Shown one piece after another: positions 23,247 through 32,391 of a stretch of 64,000 bases of DNA. The stretch is from Bradyrhizobium guangxiense. Lineage in GTDB: Bacteria; Pseudomonadota; Alphaproteobacteria; Rhizobiales; Xanthobacteraceae. The stretch is from contig NZ_CP022219.1 in assembly GCF_004114915.1 (NCBI RefSeq), positions 2,076,501-2,140,500 of the forward strand, in the 5' to 3' direction. The notes below the pieces were generated by a model. The model did no database searches and was not told the DNA's origin. It saw only the letters and a list, made by a program, of their open reading frames with translations. How positions within the stretch are numbered: position 1 is the first letter of the stretch; each line of letters begins with the position of its first letter. Position numbers and translations under genes: made by a program.

Positions 23247-26212
23247 ACCATCCCGCGCCGGGAAACGCGGACAAGCATGGTGAGAGACTCGCCGCGCGCT
23301 TTGCGGAAGCTCCCCATATTGCCGCTTCCACAACCGACGAACGACGTTTCGAGAGCTGGCTGACCGAGCTCGAGCCGGCCCAGTCGGCCCGTATCGAAGC
23401 GCTGCTGGCTCATCCTTTCGCGCGGGATATCCTGGCCGGGATTGCGGAATTCTCGCCCTATCTGTTCGATCTCGTGCGCGCCGACGCCTTGCGCTTGATC
23501 CGGCTGCTCGAATGCGATCCGGATGTGCATCTGGCGTCGCTGATCGCGGAGGCGAGGGGGGCGGTGCTCGCCGCGCCTGACGAGGCCGAGGTGATGCGGC
23601 TGCTTCGCCGCATGAAAGCGGAAACCGCGCTCCTGACCGCCCTGTGCGACATCGGTGGCGTCTGGCCGGTGATGCGGGTGACGGCTGCGCTGACCGATGT
23701 TGCAGTGTCCTCGGTGCAGGCGGCGCTCCAATACCTGCTGCGGCAGGAAGCCGCACGTGGCAAGATCTCGCCGCCCAACCCCGAGGCGCCCGAAGAGGGC
23801 TGCGGGCTGATCGTGCTCGCCATGGGCAAGATGGGTGCGGGCGAGCTGAACTATTCCAGCGACATCGATCTCATCGTGTTCTTCGATCCCGACGCGACGA
23901 CGCTGGCGGCGGACATCGAGCCGCAGCCGTTCTTCGTCCGGGTCACGCAGGGAATGGCGCGCATCCTCCAGCAGCGCACCTATGACGGTTACGTTTTCCG
24001 CGTCGATCTGCGCCTGCGGCCCGATCCGTCCTCGACGCAAGTGGCGATCTCGCGGGACGCCGCGCTGAACTATTATGAGCGGGAAGGGCGCACCTGGGAG
24101 CGCGCCGCGATGATCAAGGCACGTGCCTGTGCCGGCGATTTCAGGGCGGGCGAGGCATTGCTCGCCGAGATCGCACCTTTCGTCTGGCGCAAGCATCTCG
24201 ACTTCGCCGCGCTCGCCGATGTCCACGACATGAAGCGGCAGATGCAGACCTATCGCGGCCAGAGCGAGGTCGCCGTGGAGGGGCACAACGTCAAGGTCGG
24301 TCGCGGCGGCATCCGCGAGATCGAGTTTTTTGCCCAGACCCAGCAATTGATCGCCGGCGGCCGTCATCCGGAGTTGCGGGTGCGGCCGACGCTGAGGGCG
24401 CTCGACATTCTCGCCTCCAGCAACTGGATCACCCCAGCTGCGCGCGACGAGCTGACCACGGCGTACGAATTCCTGCGCAGGGTCGAGCATCGCCTCCAGA
24501 TGATCGCCGACGAGCAGACCCACGCACTGCCCGAGGACAAGGACGCGGTCGAGCGTTTTGCCCGCTTCTTCGGCTATCCCGATCGCGAAGCCTTTGCGAG
24601 CGACCTGCTGCGGCAGCTCGAGATCGTGCAGGGGCACTACGAGAAATTGTTCGAGGGCGACGACCCAACCGGCACGGCCAAGCTGCCGGCGCTCGACTAC
24701 AGCGCCGGTCCCGACGATCCGCGCCTGCTGCAGCATTTGGCGAGCCTCGGCTTCAAGAAGCCTGCCGCCGTCGCGCAGACTGTGCGCGACTGGGTCACCG
24801 GCGACTATCGCGTGTTCCGCAACGAGGCGACGCGGAACGCCTTCGTCGAATTCGTGCCGGCCCTGATCGACGGCCTAGCCCATGCCGAAGAGCCGGATCG
24901 CGCGGTCGTGGCATTCGATCATTTCCTGGGCGCGCTGCAGCGCGGCGGCCGGCTGATCACGCTGCTCGGCCAGAACCGCGAGCTGGTCGCGCTGGTGGCC
25001 CTGGTGCTGGGCGCCGCGCCGCGGCTCGGCGAGATGCTGGCGCGACAGCCGCAGCTCATGGATGGCCTGATCGACCCGCGCTTCTTCGGCGCCATGCCGG
25101 ACAGGCAGGAATTGTCGGGACGGTTGGCTGCGACGGTCCAGGACGCCGGCTCCTACGAGGAGTTCCTCGATCGCCTGCGCCTGTTCGGCCAGGAGAGCCT
25201 GTTCCTGATCGGCACGCGCATCCTGTCCGGCACCGTCTCGGCGCAGCAGGCGAGCACGGCCTTTGCCGACGTTGCCGAAGGCATCGTCCATACCGTGCAT
25301 GGCCTGGTCGCCGACCGCTTCGCCGCCCAGCACGGCCGGATCAAGGGGCAGGAGACCGCGATCATCGCGATGGGCCGGCTCGGCAGCCGTGAGATGACGG
25401 CCTCGTCCGATCTCGACCTGATCCTGCTCTACGATTTCGACAGCGACAATCCTGACTCCGACGGGCCGAAATCGCTGCAAGGCGCGCATTATTTCGCCCG
25501 CCTGACCCAGCGCCTGATCAGCGCGTTCACGACGCGCACCAATTACGGCGTGCTCTACGAAATCGACATGCGGCTGCGTCCCTCGGGGCGCGCCGGTCCC
25601 GTGGCCTCGAGCCTGGTCTCGTTCGCGGATTACCAGGCCAATGAGGCCTGGACCTGGGAGCACATGGCGCTGACGCGCGCCCGCGTGGTGTCGGCTTCGC
25701 CCGAATTCCGGATGCGGATCGAACGCGTCATCCGCGACGTCTTGCCCCGCCGCCGCGACCCCGCCATCACGGCCAACGACGTCGCCGACATGCGGCGCGC
25801 GATCGCGCAGGAGAAGGGCGAGGCCGATTGCTGGGATCTCAAGCATGCCGCCGGCGGCATGGTCGACATCGACTTCATCGCGCAATATCTCCAGCTCGTG
25901 CACGCGCACGACAAGCCCGAGATCCTCGACGTCAACACGATGCAGGTGCTGGAAAACGCATGCAGGATCGGTGTGCTCGGACAATCGGAGACCGAGATCT
26001 TGCGTGCGGCCGCGCGGCTCTATCACGACCTGACGCAGATCCTGCGACTCTGCGTCAGCGACCGCTTCAAGCCCGAAACGGCCGGCAACGATCTGCAGCG
26101 CGTGATGGCACGCGCCGGCGATGCGCCGGATTTCTCCTCGCTCGAGGCGCGGGTGAAGGAGACGCAGAGCGAGGTGCGGCGCGTGTTCAGGGCGCTGCTG
26201 GAAGGGGCATAG
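23243..26212 (+). CDS. glnE: Bifunctional glutamine synthetase adenylyltransferase/adenylyl-removing enzyme
   Basis: A 989-residue cytoplasmic enzyme that adds or removes AMP on glutamine synthetase in response to PII proteins. It has the two nucleotidyltransferase domains of GlnE: the N-terminal removing domain with MGAGELNYSSDIDLIVFFD (core LNYSSDIDLIVF) and the C-terminal adding domain with GRLGSREMTASSDLDLILLYD (core MTASSDLDLILLY). Length fits the family. ATG overlaps the kinase stop. The last 26 bases overlap the convergent fdsD gene. Confidence 0.97.
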   Translation: MNHPAPGNADKHGERLAARFAEAPHIAASTTDERRFESWLTELEPAQSARIEALLAHPFARDILAGIAEFSPYLFDLVRADALRLIRLLECDPDVHLASLIAEARGAVLAAPDEAEVMRLLRRMKAETALLTALCDIGGVWPVMRVTAALTDVAVSSVQAALQYLLRQEAARGKISPPNPEAPEEGCGLIVLAMGKMGAGELNYSSDIDLIVFFDPDATTLAADIEPQPFFVRVTQGMARILQQRTYDGYVFRVDLRLRPDPSSTQVAISRDAALNYYEREGRTWERAAMIKARACAGDFRAGEALLAEIAPFVWRKHLDFAALADVHDMKRQMQTYRGQSEVAVEGHNVKVGRGGIREIEFFAQTQQLIAGGRHPELRVRPTLRALDILASSNWITPAARDELTTAYEFLRRVEHRLQMIADEQTHALPEDKDAVERFARFFGYPDREAFASDLLRQLEIVQGHYEKLFEGDDPTGTAKLPALDYSAGPDDPRLLQHLASLGFKKPAAVAQTVRDWVTGDYRVFRNEATRNAFVEFVPALIDGLAHAEEPDRAVVAFDHFLGALQRGGRLITLLGQNRELVALVALVLGAAPRLGEMLARQPQLMDGLIDPRFFGAMPDRQELSGRLAATVQDAGSYEEFLDRLRLFGQESLFLIGTRILSGTVSAQQASTAFADVAEGIVHTVHGLVADRFAAQHGRIKGQETAIIAMGRLGSREMTASSDLDLILLYDFDSDNPDSDGPKSLQGAHYFARLTQRLISAFTTRTNYGVLYEIDMRLRPSGRAGPVASSLVSFADYQANEAWTWEHMALTRARVVSASPEFRMRIERVIRDVLPRRRDPAITANDVADMRRAIAQEKGEADCWDLKHAAGGMVDIDFIAQYLQLVHAHDKPEILDVNTMQVLENACRIGVLGQSETEILRAAARLYHDLTQILRLCVSDRFKPETAGNDLQRVMARAGDAPDFSSLEARVKETQSEVRRVFRALLEGA

Positions 26213-26420
26213 CCTGCTTCAGCGAGGTGAGGGCCTCCCGCACGTTGGGCTCCAGGCCCGCGCCGCCGGCATCGAGATGAGCGAAAATCGCGCGCTTCAT
26301 CCGGGGATCCCAGAACTTCTTGATGTGCTCGGCAATCCCCGTTACGGCCTTGTCTTGGCCCTGGCTCTGGAAGAACTTGCCGATCTGGTTGGCCATGTAG
26401 ATCAGGCGGTCAGGCGACAT
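26187..26420 (-). CDS. fdsD: NAD-dependent formate dehydrogenase delta subunit
   Basis: A 77-residue protein matching FdsD (MSPDRLIYMANQIGKFFQSQ, then HIKKFWDPRMKRAIFAHLDAGG). FdsD is a small subunit needed for assembly or stability of the cytoplasmic formate dehydrogenase. A longer open frame exists upstream, but ATG at 26420 fits the family and overlaps the fdhD stop by 11 bases. It is the last gene of the fds operon. Confidence 0.93.
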   Translation of the reverse strand: MSPDRLIYMANQIGKFFQSQGQDKAVTGIAEHIKKFWDPRMKRAIFAHLDAGGAGLEPNVREALTSLKQAMPLPAAP

Positions 26421-27237
26421 CGGCAACCTCCGTGGCATGGCGGGCGACAACCCGGTCACCATGCGAGAACACTTCGAACCCGTCCTGGCGGGCAATGGCG
26501 ATCAGCGTGATGCCGGCGGCTTCCGCCGTACGCACCGCGAGCGCGGTCGGCGCGGACACTGCGATCATCACCGGCGCACCGATCGCGGCAGTCTTCTGCA
26601 CCATCTCGACCGAAACACGGCTTGTCAGCAGCACCATGCCGCCGCGCGGGTCCGTGCGGCTGCGCGCGAGCGCTCCTGCGAGCTTGTCGAGCGCATTGTG
26701 GCGGCCGACGTCCTCGCGCAGCGCAACGATGTTGCCGGCAGGGGACCAGAACGCCGCAGCATGAACGGCGCGGGTTTGCAAATTGATAGATTGCAGCGGC
26801 GCGATGGCCTGCATCGCCGCCATGATCTCCTCCGGCGTGAAGGCCTGGCCGTGCGGTACGACCGCGGCGGGGCGCACGGCTTCGGCAATGGACTCGATGC
26901 CGCAGATGCCACACCCGGTCGGCCCTGCTATGTGGCGGCGACGCTCGCTGATGAGTGCGGCATCTTCCGCCCCCAGCCACATCCTGAGCTCGATGCCGTC
27001 GTCGAGGCGAACCACCTCGAGCGACTTGATGTCGTCGACCGATTTGATGATGCCTTCGTCCAGGCTGAAGCCGACGGCAAAATCCTCCAGGTTCTGCGGC
27101 GTTCCCATCATGACGGCATAGGTGCCGCCATTATAGGTCAGCGCCAGTGGTGTCTCCTCCGGGATCAGCCGCGTGCCTTCGAACGCGACGCCGTCGCGCC
27201 AGATTTGTCGGTCGATGGCCTGGACCGGCACGTGCAT
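26410..27237 (-). CDS. fdhD: Formate dehydrogenase sulfurtransferase/accessory protein
   Basis: A 275-residue protein of the FdhD family, which delivers sulfur from a cysteine desulfurase to the molybdenum cofactor of formate dehydrogenases. The essential Cys pair is in GCGICGIES. Also visible are NLEDFAVGFSLDEGII and LREDVGRHNALDKLAGAL, family hallmarks. ATG at 27237 lies four bases after the fdsA stop; a longer frame upstream would overlap fdsA and is less likely. It may serve both formate dehydrogenases in this window. Confidence 0.95.
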   Translation of the reverse strand: MHVPVQAIDRQIWRDGVAFEGTRLIPEETPLALTYNGGTYAVMMGTPQNLEDFAVGFSLDEGIIKSVDDIKSLEVVRLDDGIELRMWLGAEDAALISERRRHIAGPTGCGICGIESIAEAVRPAAVVPHGQAFTPEEIMAAMQAIAPLQSINLQTRAVHAAAFWSPAGNIVALREDVGRHNALDKLAGALARSRTDPRGGMVLLTSRVSVEMVQKTAAIGAPVMIAVSAPTALAVRTAEAAGITLIAIARQDGFEVFSHGDRVVARHATEVADVA

Positions 27238-27241
27238 GCCG

Positions 27242-30115
27242 TTACTCCGCGGCTTCGGCCGGCGCGATGCGGCGGGGATGCCGCGCCTGCGCGTCATAGG
27301 CCTTCTGCCAGTCGGACGGGCCGTTCGAGGGCGAGACCTGCACCGCGGTGACCTTGTATTCGGGGCAGTTGGTCGCCCAGTCGGAATAGTCGGTCGTGAT
27401 GACGTTGGCCTGCGTGTCCGGGTGGTGGAAGGTGGTGTAGACGACGCCCGGCGCCACGCGATCGGTGATCTCCGCGCGCAGCGTGGTCTCGCCGGCGCGG
27501 CTCTTCAGCCGTACCCAGTCGCCGTCGCGCACGCCACGCTGTTCGGCGTCGTGCGGATGGATCTCGAGGCGGTCTTCGGAATGCCAGACCACGTTCTCGG
27601 TGCGCCTTGTCTGCGCGCCGACATTGTACTGGCTGAGGATGCGGCCCGTCGTGAGCAGCAGCGGATAGCGCGGGCCGGTGCGCTCGTCGGTCGCGACATA
27701 TTCTGTGACGACGAACTTGCCCTTGCCGCGGACGAAGCCGTCGATATGCATCACCGGCGTGCCCTCCGGCGCCTTGTCGTTGCAGGGCCACTGCACCGAG
27801 CCGAGCTCATCCAGCTTGGCGTAGGAGACGCCGGCGAAGGTCGGGGTCAGCGCCGCGATCTCGTCCATGATCTCGGAGGGGTGACTGTACTTCATCTCGA
27901 AGCCCATCGCCTTGGCAAGGCCGATGGTGACCTCCCAATCGGCCATGCCGTTCTTCGGCGTCATCACCTTGCGGACGCGCTGGATGCGGCGCTCGGCGTT
28001 GGTGAAAGTGCCGTCCTTCTCGAGGAAGCTCGAGCCGGGCAGGAAGACGTGGGCGTAGTTCGCGGTCTCGTTGAGGAAGAGGTCGTGGACGATGACGCAT
28101 TCCATCGCTGACAGCGCCGCGACCACGTGGCTGGTGTTGGGATCGGACTGGAGGATGTCCTCGCCCTGCACGTAGATCCCCATGAACGTGCCTTCGACCG
28201 CGGCGTCGAACATGTTGGGAATGCGCAGGCCCGGCTCCGGGTTGAGCTTGACGTTCCACAGCGCCTCGAACTGGTCGCGCACGGCATCGCCGGAGATGTG
28301 GCGGTAGCCGGGCAGCTCGTGCGGGAACGAGCCCATGTCGCAGGAGCCCTGTACGTTGTTCTGGCCGCGCAGCGGGTTCACGCCGACGCCGGGACGGCCG
28401 ATATTGCCCGTCGCCATCGCAAGGTTCGCGATCGCGATCACGGTGGTGGAACCCTGGCTGTGCTCGGTGACGCCGAGGCCGTAATAGATCGCGCCGTTGC
28501 CTCCGGTGGCGTAGGTGCGGGCGGCTTCGCGCAGGTCTTTCGGATTGACGCCGGTGAGAATGGCGGTGGCTTCCGGGCTGTTATTCGGCTGGGCCACGAA
28601 CGCCGCCCATTCCTCGAACTCGCTCCAGTCGCAGCGCTCGCGCACGAAGGCTTCGTTGACGAGGCCCTCGGTGACGATGACATGCGCCAGCGCGGTCATG
28701 ACCGCGACATTGGTGCCGGGCATCAGGGGCAGATGCAGCGCCTTCACATGCGGCGATTCCACCATCTCGGTGCGGCGCGGGTCGATCACGATCAGCTTGG
28801 CGCCCTGGCGCAGCCGCTTCTTCAGGCGGGACGCGAACACCGGGTGGGCGGAGGCCGGATTGGCGCCGATCACGACGACGACGTCGGTGTCCTCGACCGA
28901 GTCGAAATCCTGCGTGCCGGCGGAGGTGCCGAAGGTGGTGGCGAGGCCATAGCCGGTCGGCGAATGGCAGACGCGGGCGCAGGTGTCGACATTGTTGTTG
29001 CCGAAGCCGGCGCGGATCAGCTTCTGCACCAGATAGGTCTCTTCGTTGGTGCAGCGGGACGAGGTAATGCCGCCGATGGCGTCGCGCCCGTATTTCTTCT
29101 GGATGCCGCGCATCTTGGCGGCGGCGAAGGAGAACGCCTCATCCCAGGAGACTTCGCGCCAGGGATCCTCGATCCGCTCGCGGATCATGGGCTTGAGGAT
29201 GCGTTCCTTGTGATTGGTGTAGCCCCAGGCGAAGCGGCCCTTGACGCAAGAATGGCCGCGATTGGCCTTGCCGTCCTTGTACGGCACCATGCGCACCACT
29301 TCCTCGCCGCGCATCTCGGCCTTGAAGGCGCAGCCGACGCCGCAATAGGCGCAGGTGGTCACGACGGAATGCTCGGGTTGGCCGATCTCGATCACCGACT
29401 TCTCCGTCAGCGTCGCAGTCGGGCAGGCCTGGACGCAGGCGCCGCAGGAGACGCATTCGGAGCCGAGGAAGCTCTCGCTCATACCGGGCGAGACGCGGCT
29501 GTCGAAGCCGCGGCCGGAAATGGTCAGCGCGAAGGTGCCTTGCACCTCCTCGCAGGCGCGGACGCAGCGCGAGCAGACGATGCACTTGGAAGGATCGTAG
29601 GTGAAGTACGGGTTGGACTCGTCCTTGGGCATCCAATGGTCGTTGTCGCAGCCGTGGCTCTTGGCGAAGACGTGATTCTCACCCTCATAGCCGTAGCGTA
29701 CGTCGCGCAGGCCGACGGCGCCCGCCATGTCCTGCAGCTCGCAGTCCCCGTTGGCGCCGCAGGTGAGGCAGTCGAGCGGATGGTCGGAGATGTAGAGCTC
29801 CATCACGCCCTTGCGCAGCTTCTTCAGCCGCTCGGTCTGGGTGTGGACGACGAGGCCGTTCATCACGGGCGTGGTGCAGGAGGCCGGCGTGCCGGCGCGG
29901 CCCTCGATCTCGACGAGGCAGAGCCGGCAGGAGCCGTATGCGTCGACCATGTCGGTCGCGCAGAGTTTCGGGATCTGGTGGCCGGCGTCCATCGCGGCGC
30001 GCATGATGGAGGTGCCCTCGGGCACCGTGACCTGATTGCCGTCGATGGTCAGCGTGACCATCGTTTCCGATTTCGAGCGTGGCGTGCCGTAGTCGATTTC
30101 TTCGATCAGAGACAT
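27242..30115 (-). CDS. fdsA: NAD-dependent formate dehydrogenase alpha subunit (molybdenum)
   Basis: A 957-residue cytoplasmic subunit. The N-terminus is a NuoG-like [2Fe-2S] domain (YGSCRLCLVEIEG), followed by a His-Cys3 cluster region and ferredoxin clusters (CIVCSRCVRACEE, CVSCGACVQACPT), then the [4Fe-4S] motif CAYCGVGCAF and the molybdopterin domains. The metal ligand is Cys383 in ARVCHSPTG, matching Cys386 of the Rhodobacter capsulatus enzyme. It has no Tat signal, so it stays in the cytoplasm. It oxidises formate and sends electrons through FdsB to NAD. ATG at 30115 follows GGAGAG. Confidence 0.97.
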   Translation of the reverse strand: MSLIEEIDYGTPRSKSETMVTLTIDGNQVTVPEGTSIMRAAMDAGHQIPKLCATDMVDAYGSCRLCLVEIEGRAGTPASCTTPVMNGLVVHTQTERLKKLRKGVMELYISDHPLDCLTCGANGDCELQDMAGAVGLRDVRYGYEGENHVFAKSHGCDNDHWMPKDESNPYFTYDPSKCIVCSRCVRACEEVQGTFALTISGRGFDSRVSPGMSESFLGSECVSCGACVQACPTATLTEKSVIEIGQPEHSVVTTCAYCGVGCAFKAEMRGEEVVRMVPYKDGKANRGHSCVKGRFAWGYTNHKERILKPMIRERIEDPWREVSWDEAFSFAAAKMRGIQKKYGRDAIGGITSSRCTNEETYLVQKLIRAGFGNNNVDTCARVCHSPTGYGLATTFGTSAGTQDFDSVEDTDVVVVIGANPASAHPVFASRLKKRLRQGAKLIVIDPRRTEMVESPHVKALHLPLMPGTNVAVMTALAHVIVTEGLVNEAFVRERCDWSEFEEWAAFVAQPNNSPEATAILTGVNPKDLREAARTYATGGNGAIYYGLGVTEHSQGSTTVIAIANLAMATGNIGRPGVGVNPLRGQNNVQGSCDMGSFPHELPGYRHISGDAVRDQFEALWNVKLNPEPGLRIPNMFDAAVEGTFMGIYVQGEDILQSDPNTSHVVAALSAMECVIVHDLFLNETANYAHVFLPGSSFLEKDGTFTNAERRIQRVRKVMTPKNGMADWEVTIGLAKAMGFEMKYSHPSEIMDEIAALTPTFAGVSYAKLDELGSVQWPCNDKAPEGTPVMHIDGFVRGKGKFVVTEYVATDERTGPRYPLLLTTGRILSQYNVGAQTRRTENVVWHSEDRLEIHPHDAEQRGVRDGDWVRLKSRAGETTLRAEITDRVAPGVVYTTFHHPDTQANVITTDYSDWATNCPEYKVTAVQVSPSNGPSDWQKAYDAQARHPRRIAPAEAAE

Positions 30116-30125
30116 CGGTGCTCTC

Positions 30126-31682
30126 CTATTCCGCGGCCTGAAGCGTTGTCGGGATGGGTGCGAAATCCTCCCGGAAATGCTTCAATGCACTGAGCACGGG
30201 GTAGGGCGTGAAGCCGCCGAGTGCGCAGAGCGAGCCGAATTTCATGGTGTTGCAGAGGTCCTCGACCAGCGCGAGGTTTTCGTGGACGCGCTCGCCGTTG
30301 ATGATCTTCTCGATGGTCTCGACGCCGCGGGTCGAGCCGATCCTGCACGGCGTGCACTTGCCGCAGGATTCGATCGCGCAGAACTCCATGGCGAAGCGCG
30401 CCTGCTTGCGCATGTCGACGCTGTCGTCGAACACGACGATGCCGCCATGGCCGATCAGGCCGTCGCGCGCGGCGAACGCCTCGTAGTCGAACGGCGTGTC
30501 GAACAGGGCGCGCGGGAAGTAGGCGCCGAGCGGCCCGCCGACCTGCACCGCACGCACGGGGCGGCCGGTGAAGGTGCCGCCGCCGATGTCGTCAACCAGC
30601 TCGCCGAGCGTCACGCCGAAGGCGGTCTCGAACAGGCCGCCGTAACGGATGTTGCCGGCGAGCTGGATCGGCATCGTCCCGCGGGAGCGGCCCATGCCGA
30701 AATCCGCATAGGCCTTGGCGCCCTCGGCGAGGATGAAGGGAACGGCCGCGAACGACAGCACGTTGTTGATGACGGTCGGCTTGCCAAACAAACCATGGTG
30801 TGCCGGCAGCGGCGGCTTGGCCCGCACGATGCCGCGGCGGCCTTCGAGGCTCTCCAGCAGCGAGGTCTCCTCGCCGCAGACATAGGCGCCGGCGCCGACG
30901 CGGACCTCGAGGTCGAAGCTGGTGGTGGAGCCGCCGATCCTGTCGCCGAGATAGCCGCCGCGCTTCGCAGCCGCGATCGCCGCGTTCATCGCCTCGACCG
31001 CGCGTGGATATTCGCTGCGGATGTAGATGTAGCCCTTGGTCGCGCCGACAGTGATGCCGGCGATGGTCATGCCTTCGATCACCAGGAAGGGATCACCTTC
31101 CATGATCATGCGGTCGGCGAAGGTGCCGCTGTCGCCTTCGTCAGCGTTGCAGACGATGAACTTGCGGTCGGCCTTGGCCTGCGCGACCGTCTTCCACTTG
31201 ATGCCGGTCGGAAAGCCCGCACCGCCGCGGCCGCGCAAGCCCGACGCCGCGACTTCGTTCAGGATCGCATCAGGTCCGAGCGAGAGCGCGCGCTCAAAAC
31301 CTTTGTAGCCGCCATGGGCGCGGTAATCGTCGAGCGAGCGCGGGTCGATCACCCCGCAGCGTGCGAAGGTGAGGCGGGTCTGGCGCTTCAGCCAGGGGAT
31401 CTCGTCGGTCGCGCCGAGCCGCAACAGATGCGGCGCGTTGCTGGCGAGCGCGTCGAGCAGAGAGGGCACATCGGCCTCGGTCACCGGGCCAAAGGCGATG
31501 CGGCCCTGCGGGGTCGCGACCTCGACCAGCGGCTCCAGCCAGTACATCCCGCGCGAGCCGGTCCTGACGATCTCGACGGTGACGCCCCGCTTGGCCGCGG
31601 CCAGCTCCAGCGCCAGCGCCACCTCGTCGGCGCCGACGGCGACCGCGCCCGCATCGCGTGAGACGAATAGACGCATGCTCAT
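30126..31682 (-). CDS. fdsB: NAD-dependent formate dehydrogenase beta subunit (FMN, NADH-binding)
   Basis: A 518-residue diaphorase subunit. The first 125 residues resemble a thioredoxin-like ferredoxin domain; the rest is NuoF-like with the FMN/NADH glycine-rich region (GLRGRGGAGFPTGIKWK) and the C-terminal [4Fe-4S] motif ESCGKCTPCRIG. It transfers electrons from the iron-sulfur chain to NAD. The start overlaps the fdsG stop by four bases; 10 bases separate its stop from fdsA. Confidence 0.96.
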   Translation of the reverse strand: MSMRLFVSRDAGAVAVGADEVALALELAAAKRGVTVEIVRTGSRGMYWLEPLVEVATPQGRIAFGPVTEADVPSLLDALASNAPHLLRLGATDEIPWLKRQTRLTFARCGVIDPRSLDDYRAHGGYKGFERALSLGPDAILNEVAASGLRGRGGAGFPTGIKWKTVAQAKADRKFIVCNADEGDSGTFADRMIMEGDPFLVIEGMTIAGITVGATKGYIYIRSEYPRAVEAMNAAIAAAKRGGYLGDRIGGSTTSFDLEVRVGAGAYVCGEETSLLESLEGRRGIVRAKPPLPAHHGLFGKPTVINNVLSFAAVPFILAEGAKAYADFGMGRSRGTMPIQLAGNIRYGGLFETAFGVTLGELVDDIGGGTFTGRPVRAVQVGGPLGAYFPRALFDTPFDYEAFAARDGLIGHGGIVVFDDSVDMRKQARFAMEFCAIESCGKCTPCRIGSTRGVETIEKIINGERVHENLALVEDLCNTMKFGSLCALGGFTPYPVLSALKHFREDFAPIPTTLQAAE

Positions 31683-32167
31683 CGCTGGGCCTCCGCAACC
31701 AGCGCATCCAGGCGCTTCTGGTCAAGCCGGCCGATCAGTCGGCCGTCGAGCATTGCGGATGGCGCGGTCGCGCACAGGCCGAGGCAGTAGATCGGCTCCA
31801 GCGTGACGCGTTCGTCGGGCGTGGTGTTGCCGAGCGACACGCCGAGCTTGGCTTCGGCGCGCGCCGCCAACGCATCACCGCCGGCAGCCTGGCAGGCTTC
31901 GGCGCGGCACAGCTTCAGCACACGCCGGCCGGCCGGCTTGTGCCTGAAATCATGATAGAACGTGAAAACGCCGTGCACTTCGGCGCGGGAGAGGTTCAGC
32001 GCCTGCGCCACCATGGGAATGGCGGCCTCCGGCACGTAGCCGAACGCGTCCTGAAGCGCATGCAGGATGACGAGCGTCGCGCCTTCCTGCTCGGCATGTT
32101 CGGCGATGATCTCGGCGCCGCGCGTTTCGTCCCAAGGCTCGTAACGAGACTCGTAAGTGGCTGTCAT
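31679..32167 (-). CDS. fdsG: NAD-dependent formate dehydrogenase gamma subunit ([2Fe-2S])
   Basis: A 162-residue NuoE-like protein with the four Cys of a thioredoxin-fold [2Fe-2S] cluster (CRAEACQAAGG and YCLGLCATAPS). It is the first gene of the fds operon and lies 224 bases from the divergent LysR gene, so the operon promoter is in that gap. Confidence 0.95.
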   Translation of the reverse strand: MTATYESRYEPWDETRGAEIIAEHAEQEGATLVILHALQDAFGYVPEAAIPMVAQALNLSRAEVHGVFTFYHDFRHKPAGRRVLKLCRAEACQAAGGDALAARAEAKLGVSLGNTTPDERVTLEPIYCLGLCATAPSAMLDGRLIGRLDQKRLDALVAEAQR

Positions 32168-32345
32168 TCTTGGTTCTCAACCTGAGCGTTCCTTCACCGC
32201 AAACTATTTGGAATCATTCGAAGATCAATAAAGCTGTCTCATGCTGCGATCGCGAATTCAGATCGATTTGCAACCGCGATCGATCGATACGAATTGCCAA
32301 TGAAAGTTGTATCGGTTGCGGGTTTTTGCGTGTTGGTGCAGGCCC

Positions 32346-32365
32346 GGCATGCTAGCTTGCATGCC
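32346..32365. promoter_or_regulatory. Inverted repeat in the fdsG-lysR divergent promoter region
   Basis: GGCATGC (32,346-32,352) and GCATGCC (32,359-32,365) form a perfect 7-bp inverted repeat with a 6-base spacer, 27 bases before the LysR start codon. The place suits an autoregulatory site. The 224-base gap also has AT-rich parts near 32,200-32,300 where fds promoter elements are expected. Confidence 0.4.
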
Positions 32366-32391
32366 ACGACAGAATCCGAGGGGACGACCGG

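Noticed and set aside
28127..30193. Large plus-strand open frame opposite fdsA
   Set aside because: It mirrors the fdsA codons; no ribosome binding site or recognisable domain is present.
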